64,000 nucleotides of DNA from Actinomycetota bacterium (GCA_040881665.1 JBBECT010000007.1:62001-126000), one strand, 5' to 3'. Numbered from the stretch's first letter, positions 7,274 through 16,888 are shown. Notes: generated by a model not told the origin, from the letters alone. Program-made: numbers and translations.

Positions 7274-8891
7274 TAGACCACACCCGTTCGAGATCGCAGC
7301 CGGGTTGATCTCGCCGCAGCCGGATCCGTTCGCCGACCGCTACTGGTCCGACCCCGCCGCCTTCGCTCGCGAGTGCATCTCCTGGCCCGATGGAACCGTG
7401 CTTGCCGACTTCCAGGGCGAGATCCTGACGAGGCTCGTGAAACACCGCCGACTCGCGGTCCGGGGACCGCACGGGTTGGGAAAGACCGCGACCGAGGCAA
7501 TCGCGGTGCTCTGGTTTGCCCTAACACGTGACGCTGCTGGAACGGACTGGAAGTGTCCGACAACCGCGGGCGTGTGGCGGCAACTCGAGAAGTTCGCCTG
7601 GCCGGAGATACATCGATGGGCAGGACGGCTCAACTGGCGGCAGATTGGACGCGACCCGTTCACTCGTCACGAGCTTGGCGTCCTGACATTGAGGCTCCGA
7701 CACGGTGAAGCGTTCGCGCTGGCGTCGGACGATCCGGCTGCGATCGAAGGTGCGCACGCCACACAACTGCTCTACGTCCTCGACGAGGCCAAGGCGATCC
7801 CCGCGGCAACCTACGACGCCACCGAAGGTGCGTTCGCGGGAGCCGGTGACGACACGGAGTCGCAGGCGTTCGCCCTCGTGACATCGACTCCCGGTGAACC
7901 CTCGGGTCGCTTCTACGCGATCTCCCGGCGCGAACCGGGGCTTGAAGATTGGAGCGCCTACCACGTCAAGCTCGATCAGGCGGTCGAGGCAGGTCGTATC
8001 TCGCGCAGCTGGGCGGAACAGCGCCGCGTTCAGTGGGGGTCCACATCTGCGGTGTTCCAGAACCGTGTCCTCGGGGAGTTCGCCTCGAGCGCGGAGGACA
8101 CGATCATTCCCCTCGCGTGGGTGGAGGCAGCGACTGAACGGTGGCCCACGGCGCACCCGGATTGCGGCTGGAACGAGGGCGAACACAGCGGCTGTCGGTC
8201 CGCTCCGGCGGGCAAGGTGGTCGTGGGAGTCGATGTCGGTCGGGGTGGCGATCGGAGCGTGTTGGCGCTGCGCCAGGGAGACTCGATCGACGAGCTGCGC
8301 CGATCGTCAAGTGCCGATCTGATGCACACTGTGGGGCGTGTGCGGGGCGTGCTAGACGCCTACGGGGGCCAAGCGGTCATCGACGTGATCGGCATCGGCG
8401 CGGGCGTTGTCGATCGTCTCCGAGAGAACGCGAAGCTGCGGCCTCGGATCCATCCGTTCAATGCCTCTGCCGGTACCAGCGTGCGCGACCACAGTGGCGA
8501 GCTCCGGTTCGTGAACCTCCGCGCGGCCGCATGGTGGCGCCTGCGAGAGCTGCTTGACCCGACAGGTGATCGCGAGATAGCGCTTCCGCCCGACGACAGC
8601 CTCATCGGGGACCTCTCCGCGCCCCGCTGGCGGGTCACATCCGCAGGCAAAATCCAAGTCGAGTCGAAGACTGAGATTCGCAAACGGCTCGGGAGGTCCA
8701 CCGACGACGGCGACGCGGTCGTGATGGCCTTCTGGGGCCAGGGGGCTCGGCGCCCACAGTTCCGCATCGCGTCTTCGGCGCGACCAACACGGGTAGGAGC
8801 TCGCAGACGCTACTCGCTGCCGCGAGTCGCCAGTGTCGGTCCTTGGCCCACCGATCCAACTCGTGATGCGATCGGAAGGCGCATCCAATGA
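7266..8891 (+). CDS. terL: Phage terminase large subunit
   Basis: The 541-residue protein has the two domains of TerL. The ATPase has Walker A GPHGLGKT (67-74) and Walker B LLYVLDE (168-174, with D173 and E174). The C-terminal RNase H-like nuclease opens with VVVGVDVGRGGDRSVLAL (first catalytic Asp near 323) and ends near STDDGDAVVMAF, a fitting late Asp motif. TerL cuts concatemeric DNA and pumps it into proheads. No portal, capsid, protease or tail gene follows; the next gene is a convergent restriction gene. The element may therefore divert packaging into a helper phage's particles, as satellites do. Confidence 0.8.
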   Translation: MADRPHPFEIAAGLISPQPDPFADRYWSDPAAFARECISWPDGTVLADFQGEILTRLVKHRRLAVRGPHGLGKTATEAIAVLWFALTRDAAGTDWKCPTTAGVWRQLEKFAWPEIHRWAGRLNWRQIGRDPFTRHELGVLTLRLRHGEAFALASDDPAAIEGAHATQLLYVLDEAKAIPAATYDATEGAFAGAGDDTESQAFALVTSTPGEPSGRFYAISRREPGLEDWSAYHVKLDQAVEAGRISRSWAEQRRVQWGSTSAVFQNRVLGEFASSAEDTIIPLAWVEAATERWPTAHPDCGWNEGEHSGCRSAPAGKVVVGVDVGRGGDRSVLALRQGDSIDELRRSSSADLMHTVGRVRGVLDAYGGQAVIDVIGIGAGVVDRLRENAKLRPRIHPFNASAGTSVRDHSGELRFVNLRAAAWWRLRELLDPTGDREIALPPDDSLIGDLSAPRWRVTSAGKIQVESKTEIRKRLGRSTDDGDAVVMAFWGQGARRPQFRIASSARPTRVGARRRYSLPRVASVGPWPTDPTRDAIGRRIQ

Positions 8892-8948
8892 GGCGGACGC
8901 CATCCCTACGCGCGTCAACCGTCGCACTTCTTCATATCGGAGGGGTCA

Positions 8949-11465
8949 TTATCCCCCGGCGCCTTCACTCAAGTCCTGCGGAGCGAAGACCAACTCAAGC
9001 TCACCGACATCCGTTGCGCTCAGCTTCCTGTACTCCGTCTGTGGCACCTTGAAGTAAGTCCACGGCGTTCCTGTCAACAGGGTGGCGTTCTCACACCAAA
9101 TTGCCGCCGCTCGATCCTTGTGTGCAACATCTACATCCTCACGGCCCTTGGTCTCGACTAGGAGATGCTGATCCCCAGGCTTTCGGCAAACGAAGTCCGG
9201 TTCGTAGAAGCGAAGGTTGCCAACCGAGTCCGTGTACTCGATGAAGAATCCAAACTGGCTCGGAAGCTTTGCGAAGGAGACAACGTCCTTCGCGTTCTCC
9301 AGGAACTCTGCGAAGTCACGCTCGAACTGGTTGTCGCAAGGCACCAGGTTGAACACGCACTTCTTGGCGTCGAAGGTCGGGCGCGAGTACGGGAAGGGTG
9401 GTGTCTCGGATAGCTTCCTCCCTTCGCTTAGCAGCTCAGGAGCGAGTTCTTCGATAACCAACCCGCGCAGGGCTTGAGAAAACGCCTTGATGGTTACGTA
9501 CTGGGCCACGGGAGTTGAGATGGCGCGGATCATCACCGGGGTGCCGAGCTCCACTGTGTTACCGAAGGCTTTCGTCTCCAGGAACTCGCGTACCTTTGGT
9601 GCCAGCGCCGAGAACTGTGAAGGCAGCTTTACGTCATTCGCGATCCGCCTGGAGTAGTAGCTGATGACTTCCTCTGCCGTCTGTGGCTGAGGAATCGTGT
9701 AGTCGCGTTCCACGAGCTTCTGGAGGCTGATGATGTCGTAGCCCTCGTACTTGAACCTCTGGGCAGCCGCATCACCGTCGCTCTCAGGAAACACAGGGCT
9801 CTGGAACTGCGAGACATCGAGACCGGCGATTTCCTCAGTCAGCGTCTTCTTGCGAGACAGAATCGGACTCAGCACTGGGACGGCGATGTCGTGCTCCATC
9901 CTCTCTTCAGCGGGGAAGATGGTCGTGATGACGAGCTTGTCTTTCTTAAGATCGAACTCCTGAACCGCGATGTCTTCGTCCTTCTCAAGCTGGTCGATGA
10001 ACTTCAGGAAAGGGCCGTTGCCAATGACATCGACCCGCTCGACGTAGGTGGACGCAACCCCTCTGAACATCAGCCGCAGCCCACGACCGATGGCCTGCTC
10101 CGGAAGGATGTTGGCCGAGGCTGTGAAAGGCCTGAGCCCCACCACGACGGTGACGCTCTGAACATCCCAGCCCTCGCGGAGCATGAGGACGCTAACGATC
10201 GCGTTGACCGGACTCTCCCCCTCGTCAACCTGCCGCGCGACGGCCCTAGCTCGGTCGAGGTCCTTCTTCGAGACTTGCCCCTGATTGTTCGTGTGAATGA
10301 TGAGCAGCTTCTCGTCCCCGAACTCTTCCGGGTACTTGGTCCGCAGGTACTCGCCCACGTCCTCGGCGTCCGCAGTAGTGTTCATCATCACGAACATGAT
10401 GGGTTTCTTCTTGACTTGCTTGAGTTGGTCGCGGTACTCGCGCCACCGTTCCACGCCAGCGGTCAAGTACGCCCTGTACCGCACGCTTGCGACATCTGAA
10501 GGCTGATCCTTCATTCCAGCCGCTACGCCCTTCATGGGGCGCTTCACAACACTGTCCAGGATCGCCTGCTTCAGGGGGTAGTCGAAGACCGTCCAGGTGA
10601 ACAGGCCGCCCTTCGCGTACCTCGGTGTCGCGGAGAAGTCCAGTTGTGAAGTGATGCCGGGACCGAGGTCGGCGTTTAGGGTCCGGATCACCTTGTTCCA
10701 TTCGTTCTCTTCGTCGTGGGTGTGGTGTGCCTCATCGTTGACGACTAGGCACGGCGCGTCGCGGGCGAGGATGCGACCACAGAAGTCCTCGCTATCCGTG
10801 AGTTGCGTCGGTGGCTTCGGGCCGAGTACAGCTGTGAGATCGGCAGGCTCGTTCGTGTCCTCCTTGGAGCCCCTCCCCCCATACAGTTGGTCGATATTCG
10901 TAAGGAACATGGAGCCCTGCGAAGAAGGACCTTCTGCATCCCCGCGCATGAAGAAGCTCATGTCCCAGAACACCGACAGCGGGGGCGGGATGATGGGGTC
11001 CGTTCGGAAGACGCGTCCGCCTTCGAAGTCAAGTCTGAGGCGCTCGAATACGATCACGTTGGGCGCTATGACTAGGAACGTCTTAGCAAAGTCATCCCTT
11101 CCTTCCGCGACGGCGTTGAAGTAGTGCCAGGCGACCGCGAGCGCCATCACCTTCGTCTTGCCACTTCCGGTCGCCATCTTGATGCTGTACCTAGCGAAGT
11201 CGTCACGGTTGAGGAGAGCGATGTCCGGCTGGCCCGTGACGAAGGTTTCGAGCAGTTCCTTATGGCGACGAACCTTGACGACCTCGTAGAGATATATGAG
11301 CGTCTCGATTGCCTCGCGCTGAAAGTGGTGATATCGGAACATTGAGCCGGACTGGAGTCGGTGATCAGTTCCGAACCAGTGATTGAGGAGCGTCCGCGTT
11401 GTGTCAGTCACTCCCTTGTAGCCAGAAGATCGCCACTCTTCGACTGCCAATCTGATGGCTGGCAC
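8949..11465 (-). CDS. res: Type III restriction endonuclease, Res subunit
   Basis: The protein (838 residues from the GTG at 11465) is an SF2 translocase-nuclease that cleaves after collision at unmodified type III sites. Motifs seen are Walker A MATGSGKTK (~98-106), the DEAH box in NDEAHH (~244-249), helicase motif VI-like EQAIGRGLRLMFR, and a C-terminal PD-(D/E)XK nuclease (EPDF then LVETKG). The frame stays open upstream to the mod stop, and good sequence (ESLLEAKVSTAP) precedes the GTG. A CTG at 11492-11494 after AGGAG could be the true start. It lies 71 bases downstream of mod on the same strand. Confidence 0.85.
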   Translation of the reverse strand: MPAIRLAVEEWRSSGYKGVTDTTRTLLNHWFGTDHRLQSGSMFRYHHFQREAIETLIYLYEVVKVRRHKELLETFVTGQPDIALLNRDDFARYSIKMATGSGKTKVMALAVAWHYFNAVAEGRDDFAKTFLVIAPNVIVFERLRLDFEGGRVFRTDPIIPPPLSVFWDMSFFMRGDAEGPSSQGSMFLTNIDQLYGGRGSKEDTNEPADLTAVLGPKPPTQLTDSEDFCGRILARDAPCLVVNDEAHHTHDEENEWNKVIRTLNADLGPGITSQLDFSATPRYAKGGLFTWTVFDYPLKQAILDSVVKRPMKGVAAGMKDQPSDVASVRYRAYLTAGVERWREYRDQLKQVKKKPIMFVMMNTTADAEDVGEYLRTKYPEEFGDEKLLIIHTNNQGQVSKKDLDRARAVARQVDEGESPVNAIVSVLMLREGWDVQSVTVVVGLRPFTASANILPEQAIGRGLRLMFRGVASTYVERVDVIGNGPFLKFIDQLEKDEDIAVQEFDLKKDKLVITTIFPAEERMEHDIAVPVLSPILSRKKTLTEEIAGLDVSQFQSPVFPESDGDAAAQRFKYEGYDIISLQKLVERDYTIPQPQTAEEVISYYSRRIANDVKLPSQFSALAPKVREFLETKAFGNTVELGTPVMIRAISTPVAQYVTIKAFSQALRGLVIEELAPELLSEGRKLSETPPFPYSRPTFDAKKCVFNLVPCDNQFERDFAEFLENAKDVVSFAKLPSQFGFFIEYTDSVGNLRFYEPDFVCRKPGDQHLLVETKGREDVDVAHKDRAAAIWCENATLLTGTPWTYFKVPQTEYRKLSATDVGELELVFAPQDLSEGAGG

Positions 11466-11536
11466 ACACGGCGCGGTCGAAACCTTGGCCTCGAGCAGGC
11501 TCTCCTGACCCCGCGACTTCCTTTCGGTAGACAGAG

Positions 11537-13333
11537 TCAGTTCACCTCGATCACGATCGTCTTCGTCGTGTCGTTGCCGAGAATGTCGATAACCTTCACG
11601 ACAATCCGATAGGTGCCAGGAGCCGAATACGCATGGCTAGTCTGGACATCTAGCTTCTCGTTGTGGCGGGAGCGGAAAGCCTGCCACTCATTGTGGAATG
11701 CGTCGCCCTTGTTGTCCCAGTCCACGGCCCAGTAGTCGATCCACTCGGACCATTTCTTGATCCTGTTTTGGACGTCCTCCGGCACGTCGTCCACCGGTAT
11801 GACAAAGTTGGTGAGCTTCAAGGTTACCGTCTGCTTCTTGACACTCGCATTAACGGCCAACGCGGCCAGTTCAAAGAAGAGCACATCACCTTGCTCAACC
11901 GCGCGCTTGTCGAGAACCTCCCGCGGGATCCTGACGAAGTGAAGCGAAATGTTCGCTTCGGCCGCCTTTTGCGAGGCGACCTCATGGACCTCGAATGCGA
12001 AGTCCCATCCCAACACATCGATTGCAGCGGGGTTCCCTTTGGCTGGACCGACTGCCCTACTCGCTTCAACGATGATGTTGGTCACGTCGCTCATCGTTAC
12101 GGGCGCGTCAACCGAGCCGACATGAACCATCGCACCCGATTTCACCCCGTGAATCCATGCGGAGCCTTCCAAAGACGTCGCCTTGTATAGATCCAGTATG
12201 AGCTTCCTATAGGCGACCGTTCGTGCCTCGGCATCCGAGCCGAACTCCGACTCCTGCCAGAGCTGACGTTCGTACTTTCCGAGGTTCTGCACTTCGAACG
12301 GCGTGACATTTTCAACGCGTAGTAATCGCTTCCTCGTCGTGTGGACAGAGAATCGGCTTAGGTCGCAGGCTATCCAGCGTCGCCCCAACAACTCGGCCGC
12401 TTCGGCAGTAGTCCCGCTGCCCACAAAGCAATCGAGAACCAAATCGTCCTCTCTTGACGAGGCTCGGATGATCCGTTCCACGATGGATCGGCGCTTCTGC
12501 GTCGGGAAGCCAAGATTCTCGGTCCGGTCGGCTGGTTGCAGCATGGGCACGCGCCACACATCGTCCGCCGTCCGCTCGTCGGTCTCTTGATATACGACGT
12601 GCCCTTGCTCATCCTTGGTGTTGACGAGCTTTCCCTCCTTCGAGTCCCACTCTCTCCGAAGCTGCTTGACCTTTCCCTCTGGACGCTTTTCCTTCTGGGG
12701 CGTGAACGAGTACTCATCGGACTTCGAGTACCAGAAGATCACGTCGTGGTTCGATGCGAACCTATTCACATTCCCTTGAAACTTGTTGTAGTAGTGCCAG
12801 ACGATCTCGTTCCGAAAGTTGTCCTGCCCAAACACCTCATCCAGAATGGCCTTCGCATAATGCCCGACGTGCCAATCCAGATGAACGTAGATGGACCCGT
12901 TGTGAGAGAGCAGCTCGTACAAGTACTGGACTGAATCAGCGAACCAGATCAAGTAGCTGTCGAGCCCCTTCCCCCATGTGTCTCGGTATGCCTTGACCTC
13001 GATGAGAGAGGGCTCCTTAACGAAATCATCTCCGTTCAGTCGAACAGGAAGAGAGAAGTCCTGTCCGCTCGCGAAAGGCGGATCGATATAGACAAGGTCG
13101 ACGCGCCCTGCGAACTCCGGTAGCAACGAGGGAAGCACGTACTTCTTGTCACCCCAGATGAGGCGGTTCCGCCACTCTGGGTCCTTGCTGGCGGAGTAGA
13201 GATCGAGAGCGTGCTGCCGTTGCTGCGCCGACTCGTTCACTGTTTCGACGGTCTGGAACGGGAGAGCGGCCTTCAGAGGCGCTCTTCGGTGTCCACCAGC
13301 ATCGTATTTGCCCTCCCACACCAGTTCTGCCAA
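11537..13333 (-). CDS. mod: Type III DNA methyltransferase, Mod subunit
   Basis: The 598-residue protein is an amino-methyltransferase of the beta class. The catalytic DPPF motif (D84-F87) comes first, and the AdoMet-binding FVGSG motif (in VLDCFVGSGTTAEAAELLG) comes ~220 residues later. The target recognition region lies between them, as in type III Mod proteins. The C-terminal ~200 residues are the Res-interaction part. Mod alone methylates adenine at a short asymmetric site and, with Res, forms the restriction complex. The gene is first in the mod-res operon and its promoter should lie in the 330-base gap upstream. Confidence 0.85.
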   Translation of the reverse strand: MAELVWEGKYDAGGHRRAPLKAALPFQTVETVNESAQQRQHALDLYSASKDPEWRNRLIWGDKKYVLPSLLPEFAGRVDLVYIDPPFASGQDFSLPVRLNGDDFVKEPSLIEVKAYRDTWGKGLDSYLIWFADSVQYLYELLSHNGSIYVHLDWHVGHYAKAILDEVFGQDNFRNEIVWHYYNKFQGNVNRFASNHDVIFWYSKSDEYSFTPQKEKRPEGKVKQLRREWDSKEGKLVNTKDEQGHVVYQETDERTADDVWRVPMLQPADRTENLGFPTQKRRSIVERIIRASSREDDLVLDCFVGSGTTAEAAELLGRRWIACDLSRFSVHTTRKRLLRVENVTPFEVQNLGKYERQLWQESEFGSDAEARTVAYRKLILDLYKATSLEGSAWIHGVKSGAMVHVGSVDAPVTMSDVTNIIVEASRAVGPAKGNPAAIDVLGWDFAFEVHEVASQKAAEANISLHFVRIPREVLDKRAVEQGDVLFFELAALAVNASVKKQTVTLKLTNFVIPVDDVPEDVQNRIKKWSEWIDYWAVDWDNKGDAFHNEWQAFRSRHNEKLDVQTSHAYSAPGTYRIVVKVIDILGNDTTKTIVIEVN

Positions 13334-13662
13334 TTTCCGCCGCCTCTCCTCAACCGTGCCTCAGGCCTTGTGCCAGGCTGGATGCGATCCGGCATGCCTG
13401 ACCTACCCCTCAACCTCGGCCGCCAGGATTGCATACTTGCGAACGCGTCGATGTGACCCTCGACTGGGTAGCGCCTAGCCTTCACCCGCTTCGACTCACG
13501 CCCCCTCGGCACCGTGGCGATCGCGCTCACCCTCGGTGCTGTGGCAGCCAACGGCCTCGAGGCCGCACCGTTTCGGCACGGGCGCGGACGCTCACCTCGC
13601 GAGTGGATCCGGGTGGGTCTCCAGATTGCGAGGACGATCACCGCGTGGTGAGCCGTCGCTGG
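13334..13662. other. Intergenic region with possible membrane-protein relic
   Basis: No intact gene is seen here. It should hold the mod promoter on the minus strand. On the plus strand, bases ~13475-13651 encode an open stretch without a start that contains a hydrophobic segment (GTVAIALTLGAVAANGLEA) and ends in RSPREWIRVGLQ. It reads like the tail of a decayed membrane protein, but the evidence is weak. Confidence 0.25.
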
Positions 13663-14178
13663 TCAACGCGGATCGCCAACACGCCTTTGTAGCTCTGCCT
13701 CGTCGCAGCGGAAGTCGTCGACGTCCCTGCCGCTGTTGTTCTTGATCTCCTGCTTGATCGCTCCGATCTTCTTCTCACGTTGTTCACGAGAGGAGAGCCG
13801 CCAGATCTGCGGACGGCCCGGGTAGTGCCGCTTCGCGACGTGGGGAAGCTGTGTAAGTAGCAGGCCCGTCGCCACTACGGGGTCGTGTCCTGTCCGCTCG
13901 CATGCGACTACTGAGAACTTCGTCTGCTCGACTACGGCGACCACCTTTGGGTTGGCGAGCATCGAGGGATCGTTCGTGATCAATCCGGCTGCGCCGCGTT
14001 GCGCCAGCCCGAGGATAACTTGCCAGTCCTCCACGTCGGCGGTGAGATCCGCCGCGAACTCGCGGAGAGGAACGATGGTCAGATCCACGAGCCCTAGGGC
14101 AAGCGTCTCGCGGAGAAGTGGCTCTGGGAAGTTCTGGTCAAGGACGAATGGCCCGTCTTCAGGCCGCGGTCGCCGCAT
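13663..14178 (-). CDS. PIN-like (DUF5615-type) toxin
   Basis: The 171-residue protein opens with a FVLDQNFPEPLL strand-loop typical of PIN-like DUF5615 proteins, with D14 as first acidic residue. A second acidic segment, TADVEDWQVILGLA, and then GLITNDPSML follow. PIN domains are metal-dependent RNases. The ATG at 14178 was chosen over the annotated-length start at 14235 because the fold begins there; it overlaps the upstream DUF433 gene by 20 bases. This pairing, a DUF433 protein then a PIN-like protein on one transcript, is a known toxin-antitoxin arrangement. Toxic activity is inferred. Confidence 0.65.
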   Translation of the reverse strand: MRRPRPEDGPFVLDQNFPEPLLRETLALGLVDLTIVPLREFAADLTADVEDWQVILGLAQRGAAGLITNDPSMLANPKVVAVVEQTKFSVVACERTGHDPVVATGLLLTQLPHVAKRHYPGRPQIWRLSSREQREKKIGAIKQEIKNNSGRDVDDFRCDEAELQRRVGDPR

Positions 14179-14839
14179 CAAGATTCGCCCTGAGCTGATC
14201 CTCCAGATCGACCGCATCGCCGACGTTCTGCTCACTCAGGAACGGATAGAGCTGCAATACGTCACCGACCTCAAGGCCGCGCGACTTCAGGGAGGCCAGA
14301 TCTTGCGTTGGGACCCGGGTCCCCCTCACGTGCGGCTCCCCGGAGAGCTTTCCTGGGACGATCCGCAGAGTGGGCCGCGGCTCGACGAGATCGGGACGGT
14401 CTTGTCCGTCTTCGCTCTCGAACGGCCGGACCAAGTTGACTCGGCTGTTGACTCTCTCCTGCGTCAGCCCCTTCCCCAGGTTGATCCACATCCGGTCATC
14501 GCCCACGAAGACGAGCTTCCCGCCTGGCTCCACGAGCACCTCGACTCCGTCACTCATTAGGTGCTCGCCGAGGTGCTCGGCGCGAGACAGTTCCGCTCGG
14601 ATCCTGCTTATGGATGTCTTCGGAATCCGCACCGACTCAGCGTCCTGTTCGTGGCGAAGCCAGTCGACGAGGCGAAGCACGAGCAAGTCCGCGAAGGACC
14701 AACGCATGACGCGGCTATGAGACACGGATGGAACGATGAGCTTGGTATGAGCCCAGTGGTAGACCGTCCTCTGGGGCACACCAGCGAGCGAGGCAGCTCG
14801 GTCCGCCGGATAAGCCGCTGTCAAGGAAGCAATGACCAT
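14159..14839 (-). CDS. MerR-like HTH plus DUF433 antitoxin
   Basis: The 226-residue protein has an N-terminal MerR-type winged helix (YPADRAASLAGVPQRTVYHW), a helical middle, and a C-terminal DUF433 domain (GEPHVRGTRVPTQDLASL, then LQLYPFLSEQNVGDAV). DUF433 domains are the antitoxin or DNA-binding part of operons with PIN-like toxins. It overlaps the toxin gene by 20 bases, so translation is coupled. The ATG at 14839 was chosen because upstream residues look non-coding. The HTH suggests that it represses its own promoter, the usual control in type II systems. Confidence 0.7.
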   Translation of the reverse strand: MVIASLTAAYPADRAASLAGVPQRTVYHWAHTKLIVPSVSHSRVMRWSFADLLVLRLVDWLRHEQDAESVRIPKTSISRIRAELSRAEHLGEHLMSDGVEVLVEPGGKLVFVGDDRMWINLGKGLTQERVNSRVNLVRPFESEDGQDRPDLVEPRPTLRIVPGKLSGEPHVRGTRVPTQDLASLKSRGLEVGDVLQLYPFLSEQNVGDAVDLEDQLRANLDAATAA

Positions 14840-14983
14840 CCGACCGCATGCTACAGGGTGCAGCCCCGCGGGGGCGGCAGGTGTTGCCGGTTCCTCGATC
14901 CACAACTGGCCACGTTCCCGTCAAGGACGGCGTAGGTATCGGATAGATCCGCGCCATGCGGGAGGGATGATGGAGGGCGAGGA

Positions 14984-15346
14984 TTGGGGATACTTGGAGG
15001 ACGCCCTCCACCTGAATGGCGACGGACAGATCCCCTCGACTTCGGTCGAGTTCCGAAGGAGTACCGAGATGCGTGGAGCGCATTCGAAAGCTGGTGCAGT
15101 TCTAGAGGTGCGAGCGCACTACCTGCCAGCGTCGGAACGGTACTTGCGTTCCTCGACGACACGTCCGGGGATTCGGTAGTAAGAGCTCTAGCGGTCTACA
15201 TGGTCAACAAGAAGCACGAGGAAGTGTATTGGCACGTTGACGCGAATCCTGTGAGATCGCTAGACGCGCTTCCACGACACGACGTTCGCTGGCTCAGCGT
15301 GAGGGCGAAGCGCAGGCCATCTGCGAGCACCGGTTGCCCAGACTGA
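14984..15346 (+). pseudogene. Possible remnant of a tyrosine recombinase N-terminal domain
   Basis: The frame encodes ~120 residues. The middle (EYRDAWSAFESWCSSRGAS, ALPASVGTVLAFLDD) resembles the SAM-like core-binding domain of tyrosine recombinases, which has the pattern W..F..WC...G...LPA....V..YL. No catalytic domain follows, and the frame ends after an unrelated tail. It is read as a truncated recombinase relic inside the island. It could instead be a small orphan protein. The TTG start is uncertain. Confidence 0.35.
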
Positions 15347-15487
15347 GCTTCCGCACGACTGGCTCCCATGAAATTGCCGGGGGCGAACACCACGAGAGGG
15401 GTCTACATGTGGCCATTCTGTGCGCGCTGACGCGCCGCCCTTGCTCTCGCTCCCGTGACTATGTGACCGTCGGCCGGAGGAAGAACG

Positions 15488-16539
15488 ATGGGAGAGTTGA
15501 ACGTCTCCGAGACCCCCGGCCAGCGCGAGCGAAGATCCATCCTGCGTGCCGCCGCGTTGGCGGTGTTCGCGGTCGCTGTGCTTGTCGCGGTCCTCCTGTG
15601 GAGTGACGCCGCCACGGATCCAGCGTCCCGCTTCGATCCGTCGGCCCCTCGCCTACTCATGTCCTGCGGAGGCGGCGAGACCTCGGTCGAGGCCTCGCGG
15701 GTCGAAGTCCAGCCGCAAGGGCTCGTGCTGGCCGTGAGCGGGGCAAGCGACGGAGACCGGGTCTCGTTCTTCCCCGAGGTGGGACCCGACGTCGTCGTCT
15801 CCCTCATGGAGCAGGACGACGGAATCGCCCAGGCTCAGGTGGCGTTGCGTGGGACAAGGGCCTGGTGGAGTGCGGGGACCGCCAGCAACCGACGGATGCG
15901 GCCGTCCCGTTGTTCGTGGCGAGCCCGCCACGCCCGATGCTCGACCTCGACTGTGAGCTCGCTCGGGACGCGGACATGGGCTCCCGCTGGGCGCGCCCGT
16001 TCTCGGCGAGGGAGAACCCGATTCCCGACGCCATCTACCGGGCGATCCCCGGGATCGAACAGACCGATCGGATCGAGGGGCTCTCGACTGCCCCATCCGA
16101 TTACGGAACCGGCAACGTGGTCCGGGGCGGCGAACTCGTGGCGTCCTTCGAGCTGCTCCGCTACGGGGGGACATGGTTCATCGGCCAGATGATTCCCTGT
16201 GCCTCCTCCGGGATCGATGAGCCGCCCGAGGTAGGTTCGTTCTTCGCGACGAGCCTGATCGCAACCTCCTACGAGCTTCCGGGGATGCCGCGATGTGATC
16301 CCTACACACAAGACTGCGCGGTGCTCTACGTGACCGCGACGTGGTACGAACATCGCACCGACGAGGAGGTGAAGCTCCTCGCGGAGGCTCCCTGGGCGGC
16401 GTGCGAGCCGAGCCAGCCGTACGGATGTCCGCCCAAGCCGGAGGTAGCAGTGATCCAGGTGCTCGTGTCTCCCGAGCACTTCCAGGCGTTCGTCGACCGA
16501 GAGCGGTGCGGTGCCGCCCAGACTTCCCCGTGCCGCTGA
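15488..16539 (+). pseudogene. Frameshifted gene for a membrane-anchored secreted protein
   Basis: Two overlapping frames appear to be halves of one ~350-residue protein. The first (from 15488) has an N-terminal membrane helix (AALAVFAVAVLVAVLLW) and an extracytoplasmic beta-rich part up to about EQDDGIAQAQ. The second continues from about 15838 (AWDKGLVECGDRQQP) to 16539, rich in Cys and Pro. The join near 15835-15850 needs a frame change, so this is a frameshift mutation or a sequencing error. The family was not recognised. The SD-like GGAGGAAG before 15488 supports that start. Confidence 0.5.
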
Positions 16540-16560
16540 GGTGTCTGACGACATCGCGGA

Positions 16561-16850
16561 CTAATGCGCGAGCCGAAGCTCGTGAACCATCTTCGCCACG
16601 TCTTCGAGCGCCGCGAGGCTCCGCGTGATCTCAGGACAGCGAGTGTGGCGCCCCAGAGCGCGAACAGGACGATGATCACGAACCTCGAGGCGGGCGGCGG
16701 AATCTCGACCGTCAGGAGGAACATCCCGCCCGACCGAGACCTCGTACGTGCACGTGTTCCCAGGAGGAATCCAGCCCCAGGAAGGTTCGCCGTCCTTCAG
16801 GCTGGCTGCCAGAATCATTTCCTACGTCAAGTTCGTGAAAGTTCCAATTG
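16561..16850 (-). pseudogene. Probable decayed small membrane protein
   Basis: On the minus strand one frame gives DGEPSWGWIPPGNTCTYEV, and an overlapping frame continues with TVEIPPPASR and a hydrophobic helix (FVIIVLFALWGATLAVL). Together they look like a small actinobacterial membrane protein with a PPG..C motif, broken by a frameshift near 16730. Nothing else coding is seen between 16540 and 16888. Confidence 0.3.
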
Positions 16851-16888
16851 CAACCGAGACCGTCTCGCGCTCGCTCACCCACCAAGCG

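Noticed and set aside
8949-13333. A DISARM or BREX-type system instead of type III restriction
   Set aside because: Only a Mod-like methyltransferase and a Res-like helicase-nuclease are present; the other genes of those systems are absent.
13273-13641. 122-codon minus-strand gene upstream of mod
   Set aside because: It overlaps the mod start in another frame, is rich in Arg and Pro, and has no ribosome site or fold.
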